A stretch of 64,000 nucleotides of DNA, taken from Streptococcus sp. 68. Its GTDB lineage: Bacteria > Bacillota > Bacilli > Lactobacillales > Streptococcaceae. Below are positions 57,449-64,000 of this stretch, one piece after another (the stretch's first letter is position 1; each line of letters begins with the position of its first letter). The stretch spans positions 62,001-126,000 of the forward strand of contig NZ_VMMX01000010.1 in assembly GCF_013277415.1 (NCBI RefSeq), written 5' to 3'. Made by a program: the position numbers and the translations under genes. Below the pieces are notes generated by a model that saw only the letters and a list, made by a program, of their open reading frames with translations, had not been told where the DNA came from and searched no databases.

Positions 57449-58954
57449 ATGAAAAAAATTAGCTTATTACTAGCCAGTCTATGTGCCTTGTTTTTAGTGG
57501 CTTGTTCCAATCAAAAGCAGGCAGATGGCAAACTAAATATTGTGACAACCTTTTACCCTGTCTATGAATTTACCAAGCAAGTCGCAGGAGATACTGCTAA
57601 TGTAGAACTCCTCATCGGTGCTGGTACAGAACCCCATGAATACGAACCGTCTGCCAAGGCAGTTGCCAAAATCCAAGACGCAGATACCTTCGTTTATGAA
57701 AATGAAAACATGGAAACATGGGTCCCTAAATTGCTAGATACTTTGGATAAGAAAAAGGTGAAAACCATCAAGGCGACAGGTGATATGTTGCTTTTGCCAG
57801 GTGGCGAGGAAGAAGAGGGAGACCATGACCATGGAGAAGAAGGCCATCACCATGAGTTTGACCCCCATGTTTGGTTATCACCAGTTCGTGCCATTAAACT
57901 AGTAGAGCACATCCGTGACAGCTTATCAGCAGATTATCCGGATAAAAAAGAGACCTTTGAGAAGAATGCTGCTGCCTATATCGAAAAATTGCAAGCCTTG
58001 GATAAGTCTTATGCAGAAGGCTTGTCTCAAGCCAAACAAAAGAGCTTTGTAACGCAACACGCAGCCTTTAACTACCTTGCCTTAGACTATGGGCTCAAAC
58101 AAGTCGCAATCTCAGGCCTCTCTCCAGATGCAGAGCCATCAGCAGCTCGCTTGGCAGAATTGACAGAGTATGTCAAGAAAAATAAAATTGCCTATATCTA
58201 CTTTGAGGAAAATGCTTCACAAGCCCTTGCTAACACACTTTCAAAAGAGGCAGGTGTCAAAACAGATGTCCTTAATCCTTTAGAAAGTCTGACAGAAGAA
58301 GATACCAAGGCGGGAGAAAATTATATCTCTATCATGGAGAAAAACCTCAAGGCTTTGAAACAAACAACAGACCAAGAAGGTCCAGCTATCGAACCTGAAA
58401 AGGCAGAGGATACCAAGACAGTTCAAAATGGTTACTTTGAGGATGCAGATGTCAAGGACCGCACCTTGAGTGACTATGCAGGTAACTGGCAATCAGTTTA
58501 TCCTTTCCTTGAAGATGGCACGTTTGACCAAGTCTTTGACTACAAGGCTAAGTTGACTGGTAAGATGACTCAGGCTGAGTACAAGGCCTACTATACAAAA
58601 GGCTATCAGACAGATGTCACTAAGATTAACATTACTGATAATACTATGGAATTTGTTCAAGGTGGACAAAGCAAGAAATACACTTACAAGTATGTGGGTA
58701 AGAAAATCTTGACTTACAAGAAAGGCAATCGTGGCGTGCGCTTCCTCTTTGAAGCAACGGATGCGGACGCTGGACAGTTCAAGTATGTTCAGTTTAGTGA
58801 CCACAATATTGCCCCAGTTAAGGCAGAACATTTCCATATCTTCTTTGGAGGCACAAGCCAAGAAGCTCTATTTGAAGAAATGGACAACTGGCCAACCTAT
58901 TACCCAGATAATCTATCTGGACAAGAAATCGCCCAAGAAATGTTGGCGCATTGA
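57449..58954 (+). CDS. adcA: Zinc-binding lipoprotein AdcA with C-terminal ZinT domain
   Basis: A 501-residue lipoprotein. The lipobox is FLVACSNQ (Cys near residue 19). The ZnuA-like domain (about 30-310) binds zinc through His/Glu residues and a His-rich acidic loop (EEEEGDHDHGEEGHHHEF near residues 120-137). The C-terminal ZinT domain (about 325-501) begins NGYFEDADVKDRTLSDYAG and ends with FHIFFGG near residue 470. The two-domain build is typical of streptococcal AdcA. Ribosome binding site AGGAGAC. Confidence 0.96.
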   Translation: MKKISLLLASLCALFLVACSNQKQADGKLNIVTTFYPVYEFTKQVAGDTANVELLIGAGTEPHEYEPSAKAVAKIQDADTFVYENENMETWVPKLLDTLDKKKVKTIKATGDMLLLPGGEEEEGDHDHGEEGHHHEFDPHVWLSPVRAIKLVEHIRDSLSADYPDKKETFEKNAAAYIEKLQALDKSYAEGLSQAKQKSFVTQHAAFNYLALDYGLKQVAISGLSPDAEPSAARLAELTEYVKKNKIAYIYFEENASQALANTLSKEAGVKTDVLNPLESLTEEDTKAGENYISIMEKNLKALKQTTDQEGPAIEPEKAEDTKTVQNGYFEDADVKDRTLSDYAGNWQSVYPFLEDGTFDQVFDYKAKLTGKMTQAEYKAYYTKGYQTDVTKINITDNTMEFVQGGQSKKYTYKYVGKKILTYKKGNRGVRFLFEATDADAGQFKYVQFSDHNIAPVKAEHFHIFFGGTSQEALFEEMDNWPTYYPDNLSGQEIAQEMLAH

Positions 58955-58958
58955 TGAG

Positions 58959-58993
58959 AAACCGACTAGTTCATAGGAGCTAGTCGGTTTTTT
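58959..58993 (+). terminator. Intrinsic terminator after adcA
   Basis: AACCGACTAG and CTAGTCGGTT pair around TTCATAGGAG, followed by TTTTTT. It ends the adcRCBA operon. Confidence 0.9.
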
Positions 58994-59054
58994 GATACTA
59001 GATGACTAATTTTATTATAGACCTTTCCAGAACTTTAAAAAATAAATAAAACTC

Positions 59055-59150
59055 TTGAAATATCTGGATCTGTATGTTAGAATAATTTTATCGGATAAGG
59101 TTCATTAGAATACTACCCCCTAACTACTGCCATAGTTAAGGGGTGTTTTG
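59055..59150 (+). ncRNA. Fst-type antitoxin RNA, copy 1 (no toxin gene attached)
   Basis: Promoter TTGAAA (59055-59060), 17-base spacer, extended -10 TGTTAGAAT (TAGAAT at 59078-59083), then AAGGTTCATTAG (59097-59108) and a terminator hairpin ACCCCCTAACTACTGCC/ATAGTTAAGGGGT. The RNA would be about 60 bases. It matches antitoxin RNAs of copies 2 and 3, but no toxin frame lies on the opposite strand downstream. Confidence 0.7.
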
Positions 59151-59168
59151 GTATATTCTACAGGAATA

Positions 59169-59305
59169 GAAAAAGACCCTCTAAACTTTGTAGAGAGCCT
59201 TAAAAAATCAAAATAAAAAGATAACCCCAGGCACATAGGAATGCTCAACCTTTCAGTCTACCCCATTCTGGGACCCAGCGTTTATCCTTCACAAGTTATC
59301 TTATT
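59169..59305 (-). ncRNA. Unidentified small RNA on the reverse strand
   Basis: Reverse-strand promoter with extended -10 TGATATAAT (TATAAT at 59317-59312), predicted start near 59305, and a terminator hairpin at 59199-59175 (GGCTCTCTA...TAGAGGGTC followed by Ts). The body has closing arms AAGATAAC (59302-59295) and GTTATCTT (59225-59218) around a G/C-rich core with CTGGGTCCCAG. No ORF of note. Size is about 135 bases. I do not recognise the family. Confidence 0.6.
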
Positions 59306-59423
59306 GAGTCCATTATATCACACTTATGGAAAATGTAAGAAATTTGTATAGTATTTTTAAATGAATTGATGAAAAATCAAATACCTTTCAGAACTAAGGA
59401 ATTTTAAATAATAAATAAAACTC

Positions 59424-59520
59424 TTGAAATATCTGGACCTGTATGTTAGAATAAAATCGATAGGCAAGGTTCATTAGAACACCAAATCCCTTAACTATTG
59501 CAGTAGTTAAGGGATTTTTT
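59424..59520 (+). ncRNA. Fst-type antitoxin RNA, copy 2
   Basis: Promoter TTGAAA (59424-59429) and extended -10 TGTTAGAAT (TAGAAT at 59447-59452), start near 59459. It contains AAGGTTCATTAG (59466-59477), complementary to the start region of toxin copy 2, and ends in a terminator (ATCCCTTAACTATTGC/AGTAGTTAAGGGAT). The terminator is shared with the convergent toxin mRNA, as in the par system of pAD1. Confidence 0.8.
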
Positions 59521-59567
59521 GACGTATCTTAGCGATTTAACGGGTGTTTACAGGCTAGTCATTCGGT

Positions 59568-59666
59568 CTACTTCTTACCATCTAGCCATTTGCAGACGAA
59601 ATACAAGATAATTCCTGCTATGACGTCCGCTACAATAGTAAGAACGAGCTCTGGGGCAAGGTTCAT
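59568..59666 (-). CDS. Fst-like type I toxin peptide, copy 2
   Basis: A 32-residue reverse-strand ORF: MNLAPELVLTIVADVIAG, then IILYFVCKWLDGKK. One membrane helix followed by a charged tail with WLD matches the Fst/Ldr toxin family of Gram-positive bacteria, which damages membranes. Perfect ribosome binding site GGAGGTGAAACTA. The mRNA starts near 59718 (extended -10 TGATATACT) with a 5' hairpin TCGGTTACCGA and ends at the hairpin shared with antitoxin copy 2. The antitoxin RNA is complementary around the ATG. Confidence 0.85.
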   Translation of the reverse strand: MNLAPELVLTIVADVIAGIILYFVCKWLDGKK

Positions 59667-59766
59667 TAGTTTCACCTCCTCTCACGAACCGTAAGGAACG
59701 TAATCGGTAACCGATGACAAAAATAGTATATCACATTAAATTTATATCATCAACATTGCTTAATGC

Positions 59767-59864
59767 TTGAAATATTAGGACTTATATGCTAGAATATAGT
59801 TAATTGATAAGGTTCATTAGAACACCAAAGCCCCTAACTACTGCCATAGTTAAGGGCTTTTTTG
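59767..59864 (+). ncRNA. Fst-type antitoxin RNA, copy 3
   Basis: Promoter TTGAAA (59767-59772) with extended -10 TGCTAGAAT (TAGAAT at 59790-59795). It contains AAGGTTCATTAG (59809-59820) and terminator GCCCCTAACTACTGCC/ATAGTTAAGGGC. Arrangement as in copy 2. Confidence 0.8.
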
Positions 59865-59913
59865 ACGTATCTTAGCGATTTAACGGGTGTTGATAGGCTA
59901 GTCACTCGGTCTA

Positions 59914-60009
59914 CTACTTACTATCTAGCCATCTGCAGACGAAATACAAGATAATTCCAGCTATAACATCCGCTATAATAGTAAGAGCGAGCTCTATGAT
60001 AAGGCTCAT
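59914..60009 (-). CDS. Fst-like type I toxin peptide, copy 3
   Basis: A 31-residue reverse-strand ORF: MSLIIELALTIIADVIAG, then IILYFVCRWLDSK. It is closely related to the copy 2 toxin. Ribosome binding site GGAGGTGAAACTA. mRNA promoter has TGGTATAAT (TATAAT at 60073-60068). The antitoxin-pairing site reads AAGGCTCATTAG on the plus strand, one base different from the antitoxin RNA, which a G-U pair would tolerate. Confidence 0.85.
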   Translation of the reverse strand: MSLIIELALTIIADVIAGIILYFVCRWLDSK

Positions 60010-60097
60010 TAGTTTCACCTCCTCTCACGAACCCATAGGAACGTAATCGGTAACCGATGACAAAAATATTATACCACACTACATTCAGATCATCAAC

Positions 60098-60130
60098 ATT
60101 GCTTAATGCTTGAACTATTGGAGTGCGGTT
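60098..60130 (+). repeat. Remnant of a fourth Fst antitoxin promoter
   Basis: CATTGCTTAATGCTTGAA followed by CTATTGGAGTGCGG copies the start of the copy 3 antitoxin promoter region, then diverges. No downstream antitoxin body or toxin is present. It marks decay or an incomplete duplication at the edge of the array. Confidence 0.55.
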
Positions 60131-60173
60131 CACTGTAATGATGTTTTTTGTTACTCTCTTAAAGGATTACCCA

Positions 60174-60269
60174 TTACTTGTTTCGTTTCTTTGTCCACGG
60201 CTTTAAAAGCTCATATAGTACGTTGATAAGCAACGAAGCTAGAAATACTGTAAGTAAAGTTTCTGGCAT
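60174..60269 (-). CDS. Small hydrophobic peptide, possible additional type I toxin
   Basis: A 31-residue reverse-strand ORF: MPETLLTVFLASLLINVLY, then ELLKPWTKKRNK. One hydrophobic helix and a strongly basic tail, like small membrane toxins, but no Fst signature. Ribosome binding site AAAGGAAGTG. Upstream on the same strand are a leader hairpin GAGGG/CCCTC (60327-60308) and TATAAT (60337-60332). No antitoxin RNA promoter was identified. It neighbours the Fst array. Confidence 0.55.
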   Translation of the reverse strand: MPETLLTVFLASLLINVLYELLKPWTKKRNK

Positions 60270-60445
60270 ATGTAACACTTCCTTTATTAAATTGAGGGGC
60301 GAAGACAGAGGGTTTTCGCAAGCCCTCGTATATTATAATTTCAAAATCTGTTCTACTTGTTTTGTTTGCTGATGGAAAAGGATCTCATAAATAATAGTCA
60401 AAATCCACTCCTTTTAAAAAGATTTGTTAAATAATTCACAAATAA

Positions 60446-60474
60446 TTGAAAACGAATACAAAAAGTAATATAAT
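60446..60474 (+). promoter_or_regulatory. Promoter of the alcohol dehydrogenase gene with overlapping cre
   Basis: TTGAAA (60446-60451) and TATAAT (60469-60474), 17-base spacer. TTGAAAACGAATACA (60446-60460) fits every position of the cre consensus WTGNAANCGNWNNCW and covers the -35, so CcpA repression in glucose is expected. Confidence 0.85.
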
Positions 60475-60515
60475 GATGTTAAATAGATAGCGCGAAGGCG
60501 CAGGAGGAAAATTAT

Positions 60516-61667
60516 ATGGCTACATTTTATGTTCCGGCAGTCAACCTTATTGGTAAAGGTGTTGTAAATGAAGTGGGTCCTTATATCAAGGAACTTGGCT
60601 ATAAAAAGGCACTTTTGGTGACAGATAAGTTCATCGAAGGAAGTGACATTTTACCTAAGGTTTTAAAACCACTGGATACAGAAGGAATCGAATATGTCAT
60701 CTTTAGCGATGTGGAGCCAAACCCTACTTGTAAGAATGTCACAGATGGGGTAGCTGCTTTGGAAGAACATGGATGTGATTTTATCATCAGTCTTGGTGGG
60801 GGGTCTCCACAGGATGCAGCTAGTTGTATCTCTATCATGGCTACAAATGGTGGAAAACCACAGGATTATGAAGGGCTTCATAAGTCTGCTAAAAAAGGCC
60901 TTCCTGTTGTAGCTATCAATACTACTGCAGGTACATCAGCAGAAATTACCATTAACTATGTGATTACCGATGAAGAACGCAAGGTTAAGATGGTAATGGT
61001 TGACAAGAATAGCCTTGCTCTTATCTCTATCAATGACCCTGAATTGATGATTTCAAAACCTCAAGCTTTGACTGCAGCGACAGGTATGGATGCTCTGACC
61101 CACGCAGTTGAAGCTTTGGTAACACCTGGTGCTTATGATGTGACCAAGAAACTGTCTATTGGTGCTATTGAACTTATCAAGGAATACCTTCCTCGCGCTG
61201 TAGCAAATGGACACGATATTGAAGCGCGTGAAGGTATGGTCAATGCCATCTTCCTTGGTGGTATGAGTTTTAACAATGCAGGTCTGGGGTATGTTCACTC
61301 AATGGCTCACCAACTCGGCGCAGTATATAACTTGCCTCATGGCGTGTGCTGTGCCATGCTACTACCAGTTATAGAACGTGAAAATGCTAAACGTGTACCA
61401 GAAGCTTTTCGCAATGTTGCTAAAGCCTTGGGCCTTCATGTAGAAGGTAAATCAGATCAAGAATGTGCCGATTATGCAATTGCTGAGATTGAGAAGCTTT
61501 CTGAGACAGTAGGTATTCCTAAGAAATTGACTGAACTTGGTATTGAAGAAAAAGATTTCGACTTTGAATACCTTTCTAAGAACGCCTTGATTGATGCCTG
61601 CGCACCAGGAAATCCATTTATGCCAACCTTAGAAGAAACGATTGCTTTTTATAAAGAGTTGTTTTAG
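60516..61667 (+). CDS. adh: Iron-containing alcohol dehydrogenase (group III)
   Basis: A 383-residue NAD(P)-dependent enzyme. Nucleotide site SLGGGSPQDAA near residue 96; iron ligands Asp/His in TGMDALTHAVEAL near residue 192-203 and His in GYVHSMAHQLGAVYNLPHG near residues 262-280. It reduces acetaldehyde or related aldehydes; the lactaldehyde reductase subgroup is also possible. Ribosome binding site CAGGAGGAAA. Monocistronic, with a cre-bearing promoter. Confidence 0.93.
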   Translation: MATFYVPAVNLIGKGVVNEVGPYIKELGYKKALLVTDKFIEGSDILPKVLKPLDTEGIEYVIFSDVEPNPTCKNVTDGVAALEEHGCDFIISLGGGSPQDAASCISIMATNGGKPQDYEGLHKSAKKGLPVVAINTTAGTSAEITINYVITDEERKVKMVMVDKNSLALISINDPELMISKPQALTAATGMDALTHAVEALVTPGAYDVTKKLSIGAIELIKEYLPRAVANGHDIEAREGMVNAIFLGGMSFNNAGLGYVHSMAHQLGAVYNLPHGVCCAMLLPVIERENAKRVPEAFRNVAKALGLHVEGKSDQECADYAIAEIEKLSETVGIPKKLTELGIEEKDFDFEYLSKNALIDACAPGNPFMPTLEETIAFYKELF

Positions 61668-61796
61668 CAAGAGATTTGACGACAATGTGACAATTCACCT
61701 CTAATTATTGACATTTCAGGAAAAATCGCAGTAAAAACGGTACAGCCTTCTTTAAATGTGCTATAATACTAGAAAAATACTTGTGGAGGTTCCATC

Positions 61797-62696
61797 ATGG
61801 CAATATTTTTCATGATTTTTCTGATTGTTTGTGTGCTCCTATTGGTGATAGTCACACTGAGTACGGTTTATGTGGTTCGTCAGCAGTCGGTGGCGATTAT
61901 TGAACGCTTTGGGAAATACCAAAAGGTTGCCAATAGCGGTATTCACATTCGCTTGCCTTTTGGGATTGACTCGATTGCAGCACGCATTCAGTTGCGCTTG
62001 TTGCAAAGCGATATTGTGGTTGAGACTAAGACCAAGGACAATGTGTTCGTTATGATGAATGTGGCGACTCAGTACCGTGTCAATGAGCAGAGCGTGACAG
62101 ATGCCTACTATAAACTCATGCGTCCAGAATCTCAGATTAAATCTTATATCGAAGACGCCCTTCGCTCTTCTGTTCCAAAATTAACCTTGGATGAATTGTT
62201 TGAGAAAAAAGATGAGATTGCCCTTGAAGTTCAACACCAAGTAGCAGAAGAAATGACCACTTACGGCTATATTATTGTGAAAACCTTGATTACCAAGGTC
62301 GAACCTGATGCAGAAGTTAAGCAATCCATGAATGAAATCAATGCAGCGCAACGCAAGCGGGTCGCAGCGCAAGAATTGGCAGAAGCCGATAAAATTAAAA
62401 TTGTCACTGCAGCTGAAGCCGAAGCAGAAAAAGACCGCCTTCATGGTGTGGGGATTGCCCAACAACGTAAGGCAATTGTGGATGGCTTAGCAGAGTCTAT
62501 CACCGAACTCAAGGAAGCCAATGTTGGCATGACAGAAGAACAAATCATGTCCATCCTCTTGACCAACCAGTATTTGGATACCTTGAATACTTTTGCCTCT
62601 AAAGGAAATCAAACCATCTTTTTACCAAATACGCCAAATGGTGTGGATGATATCCGTACACAAATCTTGTCAGCCCTCCGTGCTGAGAAGAAATAA
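61797..62696 (+). CDS. SPFH/Band 7 (stomatin/prohibitin-like) membrane protein
   Basis: A 299-residue protein with an N-terminal membrane helix (about residues 3-25), an SPFH domain (about 25-200; VVRQQSVAIIERFGKYQKV and FVMMNVATQYRVN) and an Ala/Glu-rich coiled coil (about 175-245; AAQRKRVAAQELAEADKIKI). Such proteins form membrane microdomain scaffolds or regulate proteases; no specific role is known here. An extended -10 (TGCTATAAT) precedes it and GGAGG is 10 bases before the ATG. A terminator follows. Confidence 0.92.
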   Translation: MAIFFMIFLIVCVLLLVIVTLSTVYVVRQQSVAIIERFGKYQKVANSGIHIRLPFGIDSIAARIQLRLLQSDIVVETKTKDNVFVMMNVATQYRVNEQSVTDAYYKLMRPESQIKSYIEDALRSSVPKLTLDELFEKKDEIALEVQHQVAEEMTTYGYIIVKTLITKVEPDAEVKQSMNEINAAQRKRVAAQELAEADKIKIVTAAEAEAEKDRLHGVGIAQQRKAIVDGLAESITELKEANVGMTEEQIMSILLTNQYLDTLNTFASKGNQTIFLPNTPNGVDDIRTQILSALRAEKK

Positions 62697-62702
62697 TAGA
62701 CC

Positions 62703-62728
62703 AAAGAGCTTGGCAACAGGCTCTTTTT
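62703..62728 (+). terminator. Intrinsic terminator after the SPFH gene
   Basis: AAAGAGC and GCTCTTT pair around a loop TTGGCAACAG, with TTTTTG exit. Confidence 0.85.
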
Positions 62729-62816
62729 GCATTACCCTTGTAGCTTTGAGGATTAAAATCCTCCTCCACAAATTATAGAATCTTTTCTGAGGATTTAGGG
62801 AGTGATAGAGGAAGTC

Positions 62817-62845
62817 TTGAAAGCGCTTTTGTTTTGTGCTATAGT
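62817..62845 (+). promoter_or_regulatory. Promoter of the glycoside hydrolase gene with overlapping cre
   Basis: TTGAAA (62817-62822) and TATAGT (62840-62845) with a 17-base spacer. TTGAAAGCGCTTTTG (62817-62831) matches 13 of 15 cre positions, predicting CcpA-mediated repression of this sugar-cleaving enzyme. Confidence 0.8.
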
Positions 62846-62880
62846 CAAGTAAATCGAGTCGTTTAAAGAGGAATGCTTGT

Positions 62881-64000
62881 ATGAGAAGAGAAGAAGTTTT
62901 ACGAAATCACTGGTTTTTTAGCCAAGAGATGGGGAAGGAAGAGGCCTTGGCACCGGATTTTCAGAGGGGAAATTGGCAGGCCATTCAAGTGCCACATGAC
63001 TGGAGTATTTACAATGATTTTGACCATTATTCGCCAGCGCAAAATGAGGGTGGTCAGTTAAATGGGGGTCAGGCTTGGTACCGGACGCAGTTTTACTTGG
63101 AAGAAGATGCCAGTCTTGTATCGGTGCGTTTGTTGTTTGACGGGGTTTACATGAATGCCCAAGTCTATATTAACGGGCAAGTGCTGGGCTATTATCCCAA
63201 TGGCTATACACCCTTTTCTTATGATATCACCTCTTATCTAAGAAACGATGGGACAGCCAACCAGCTTGCGGTTTTTGTGGAAAATAAGCAACCTAGCAGT
63301 CGTTGGTATTCGGGCAGTGGTGTTTACCGAGAAGTAAAATTATTGATTAGAGATTTGGTGCATCTGGATTTATATGGGATTAAGATAGAAAGTCCCAAGC
63401 TCAAGGAGCAAAGAGATGGATGGGTGGAAACTCAGCTTGAAAGTAAAGTTTCAAATGATGGGCCTCAGTCTGTGTCGGTATATTTAGAACAGAGTATCTG
63501 GTATGATGGACAACAGCTGTCAGACTGGCAGGCGACAGACTCTCTAGTGATTGAGTCTGGGGACAAATATTCTTTCCAACAAGCCATATCAATTTTCCAA
63601 CCTTTGCTTTGGGATATTGACCATCCTCATCTCTATCAGTTGAAGACTCGCCTTTATAAAAATGGCATTTTGGTTGATGAAGAAGAGGAGAGCTTTGGTT
63701 ACCGCTATATAGATTGGCAAGCGGATAAGGGCTTCTTTCTAAATGGTCGCTGGTTGAAGATTCATGGAGTTTGTCTGCACCATGACTATGGATCTCTGGG
63801 AGCTGTGGAAAACAGGTCAGCTGCCGAGAGACGATTGCGCCAGATGAAGGAAATGGGCGTCAATGCGATTCGAATCACCCATAATCCAGCTAGTAGTATC
63901 TTGCTAGATGTGGCTGCTAAAATGGGGCTACTTATTCAAGAAGAAGCATTTGATACCTGGTATGGAGGCAAGAAAGAATATGACTATGGTCGCTTTTTTG
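62881..64000 (+). CDS. Glycoside hydrolase family 2 enzyme, probable beta-galactosidase (3' end outside window)
   Basis: The frame is open to the right edge (373 codons visible). It starts MRREEVLRNHWFFSQEMGKE. The sugar-binding jelly-roll domain (about 40-190) has VPHDWSIYNDF and YINGQVLGYYPNGYTPFSYD; an Ig-like domain follows, then the start of the TIM barrel with LKIHGVCLHHDYGSLGA and GVNAIRITHNPAS near residue 325. These motifs are typical of GH2 beta-galactosidases; a beta-glucuronidase cannot be excluded without the rest. No signal peptide, so cytoplasmic. Ribosome binding site AAGAGGAA. Confidence 0.88.
   Translation, partial: MRREEVLRNHWFFSQEMGKEEALAPDFQRGNWQAIQVPHDWSIYNDFDHYSPAQNEGGQLNGGQAWYRTQFYLEEDASLVSVRLLFDGVYMNAQVYINGQVLGYYPNGYTPFSYDITSYLRNDGTANQLAVFVENKQPSSRWYSGSGVYREVKLLIRDLVHLDLYGIKIESPKLKEQRDGWVETQLESKVSNDGPQSVSVYLEQSIWYDGQQLSDWQATDSLVIESGDKYSFQQAISIFQPLLWDIDHPHLYQLKTRLYKNGILVDEEEESFGYRYIDWQADKGFFLNGRWLKIHGVCLHHDYGSLGAVENRSAAERRLRQMKEMGVNAIRITHNPASSILLDVAAKMGLLIQEEAFDTWYGGKKEYDYGRFF

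Noticed and set aside
59404..60100. CRISPR-like array
   Set aside because: The repeated units are ~345 bases long, contain promoters, terminators and toxin ORFs, and show no short regular repeat-spacer pattern.

Overview
The window is chromosomal DNA of a mitis-group Streptococcus. Gene content and order closely follow Streptococcus pneumoniae as I remember it: gdpP-rplI-dnaB-veg, a competence-box cbpD, the thiamine ABC operon, ctsR-clpC, hslO-dus, glpK-glpO-glpF, dltXABCD, adcRCBA and an iron alcohol dehydrogenase. Two things argue against a typical pneumococcus and for an S. mitis/oralis-like or atypical strain. NAD-salvage genes follow clpC where pneumococcus has the TCS06/cbpA block, and CbpD has one SH3b domain where the pneumococcal protein has two. 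The species call is inference.

Layout. 1-10150: housekeeping genes (c-di-AMP phosphodiesterase end, ribosomal protein L9, replicative helicase, Veg), the competence hydrolase CbpD behind a ComX (cin) box, a TPP riboswitch with its thiamine-precursor ABC operon, and the CtsR-controlled ctsR-clpC pair. About 10167-33469: a complete Tn916-family integrative conjugative element carrying tet(M). Its orf9 is split by a complete Tn917 (24693-29958, erm(B)) with a perfect 5-bp target duplication, which is the Tn3872 arrangement. 33574-36196: nadR-pnuC-nrtR-like NAD salvage genes. 36362-38754: a reverse-strand isochorismatase-dus-hslO block. 38919-44657: a Mga-type regulator and the glycerol operon.

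44735-50654: an accessory island bounded by two inverted copies of a ~78-bp hairpin repeat. It holds a divergent short hydrophobic peptide (SHP-like pheromone), an Rgg regulator, a small ORF, a radical SAM/SPASM enzyme, a translationally coupled 29-codon peptide gene with a very strong ribosome binding site, an ABC exporter and an MFS transporter. I read this as a quorum-sensing-controlled RiPP (modified peptide) system, and it is the best candidate for something undescribed here. Most of its small genes are too short for routine annotation.

50886-58993: dltXABCD (teichoic acid D-alanylation) and adcRCBA (zinc uptake). 58994-60420 has no large gene. It carries a tandem array of Fst-like type I toxin-antitoxin modules (two complete, one orphan antitoxin, one remnant), an unidentified small RNA on the reverse strand, and another 31-residue hydrophobic peptide gene. 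60446-64000: an alcohol dehydrogenase, a stomatin/prohibitin-type membrane protein, and the 5' part of a family 2 glycoside hydrolase cut by the window edge. The dehydrogenase and hydrolase promoters carry catabolite-control (cre) boxes.

Inside the conjugative element, two signals suggest an antitermination circuit. A rRNA-type boxA-like sequence and a foldable leader lie upstream of xis, and an intrinsic terminator lies between the left end and the transfer operon.
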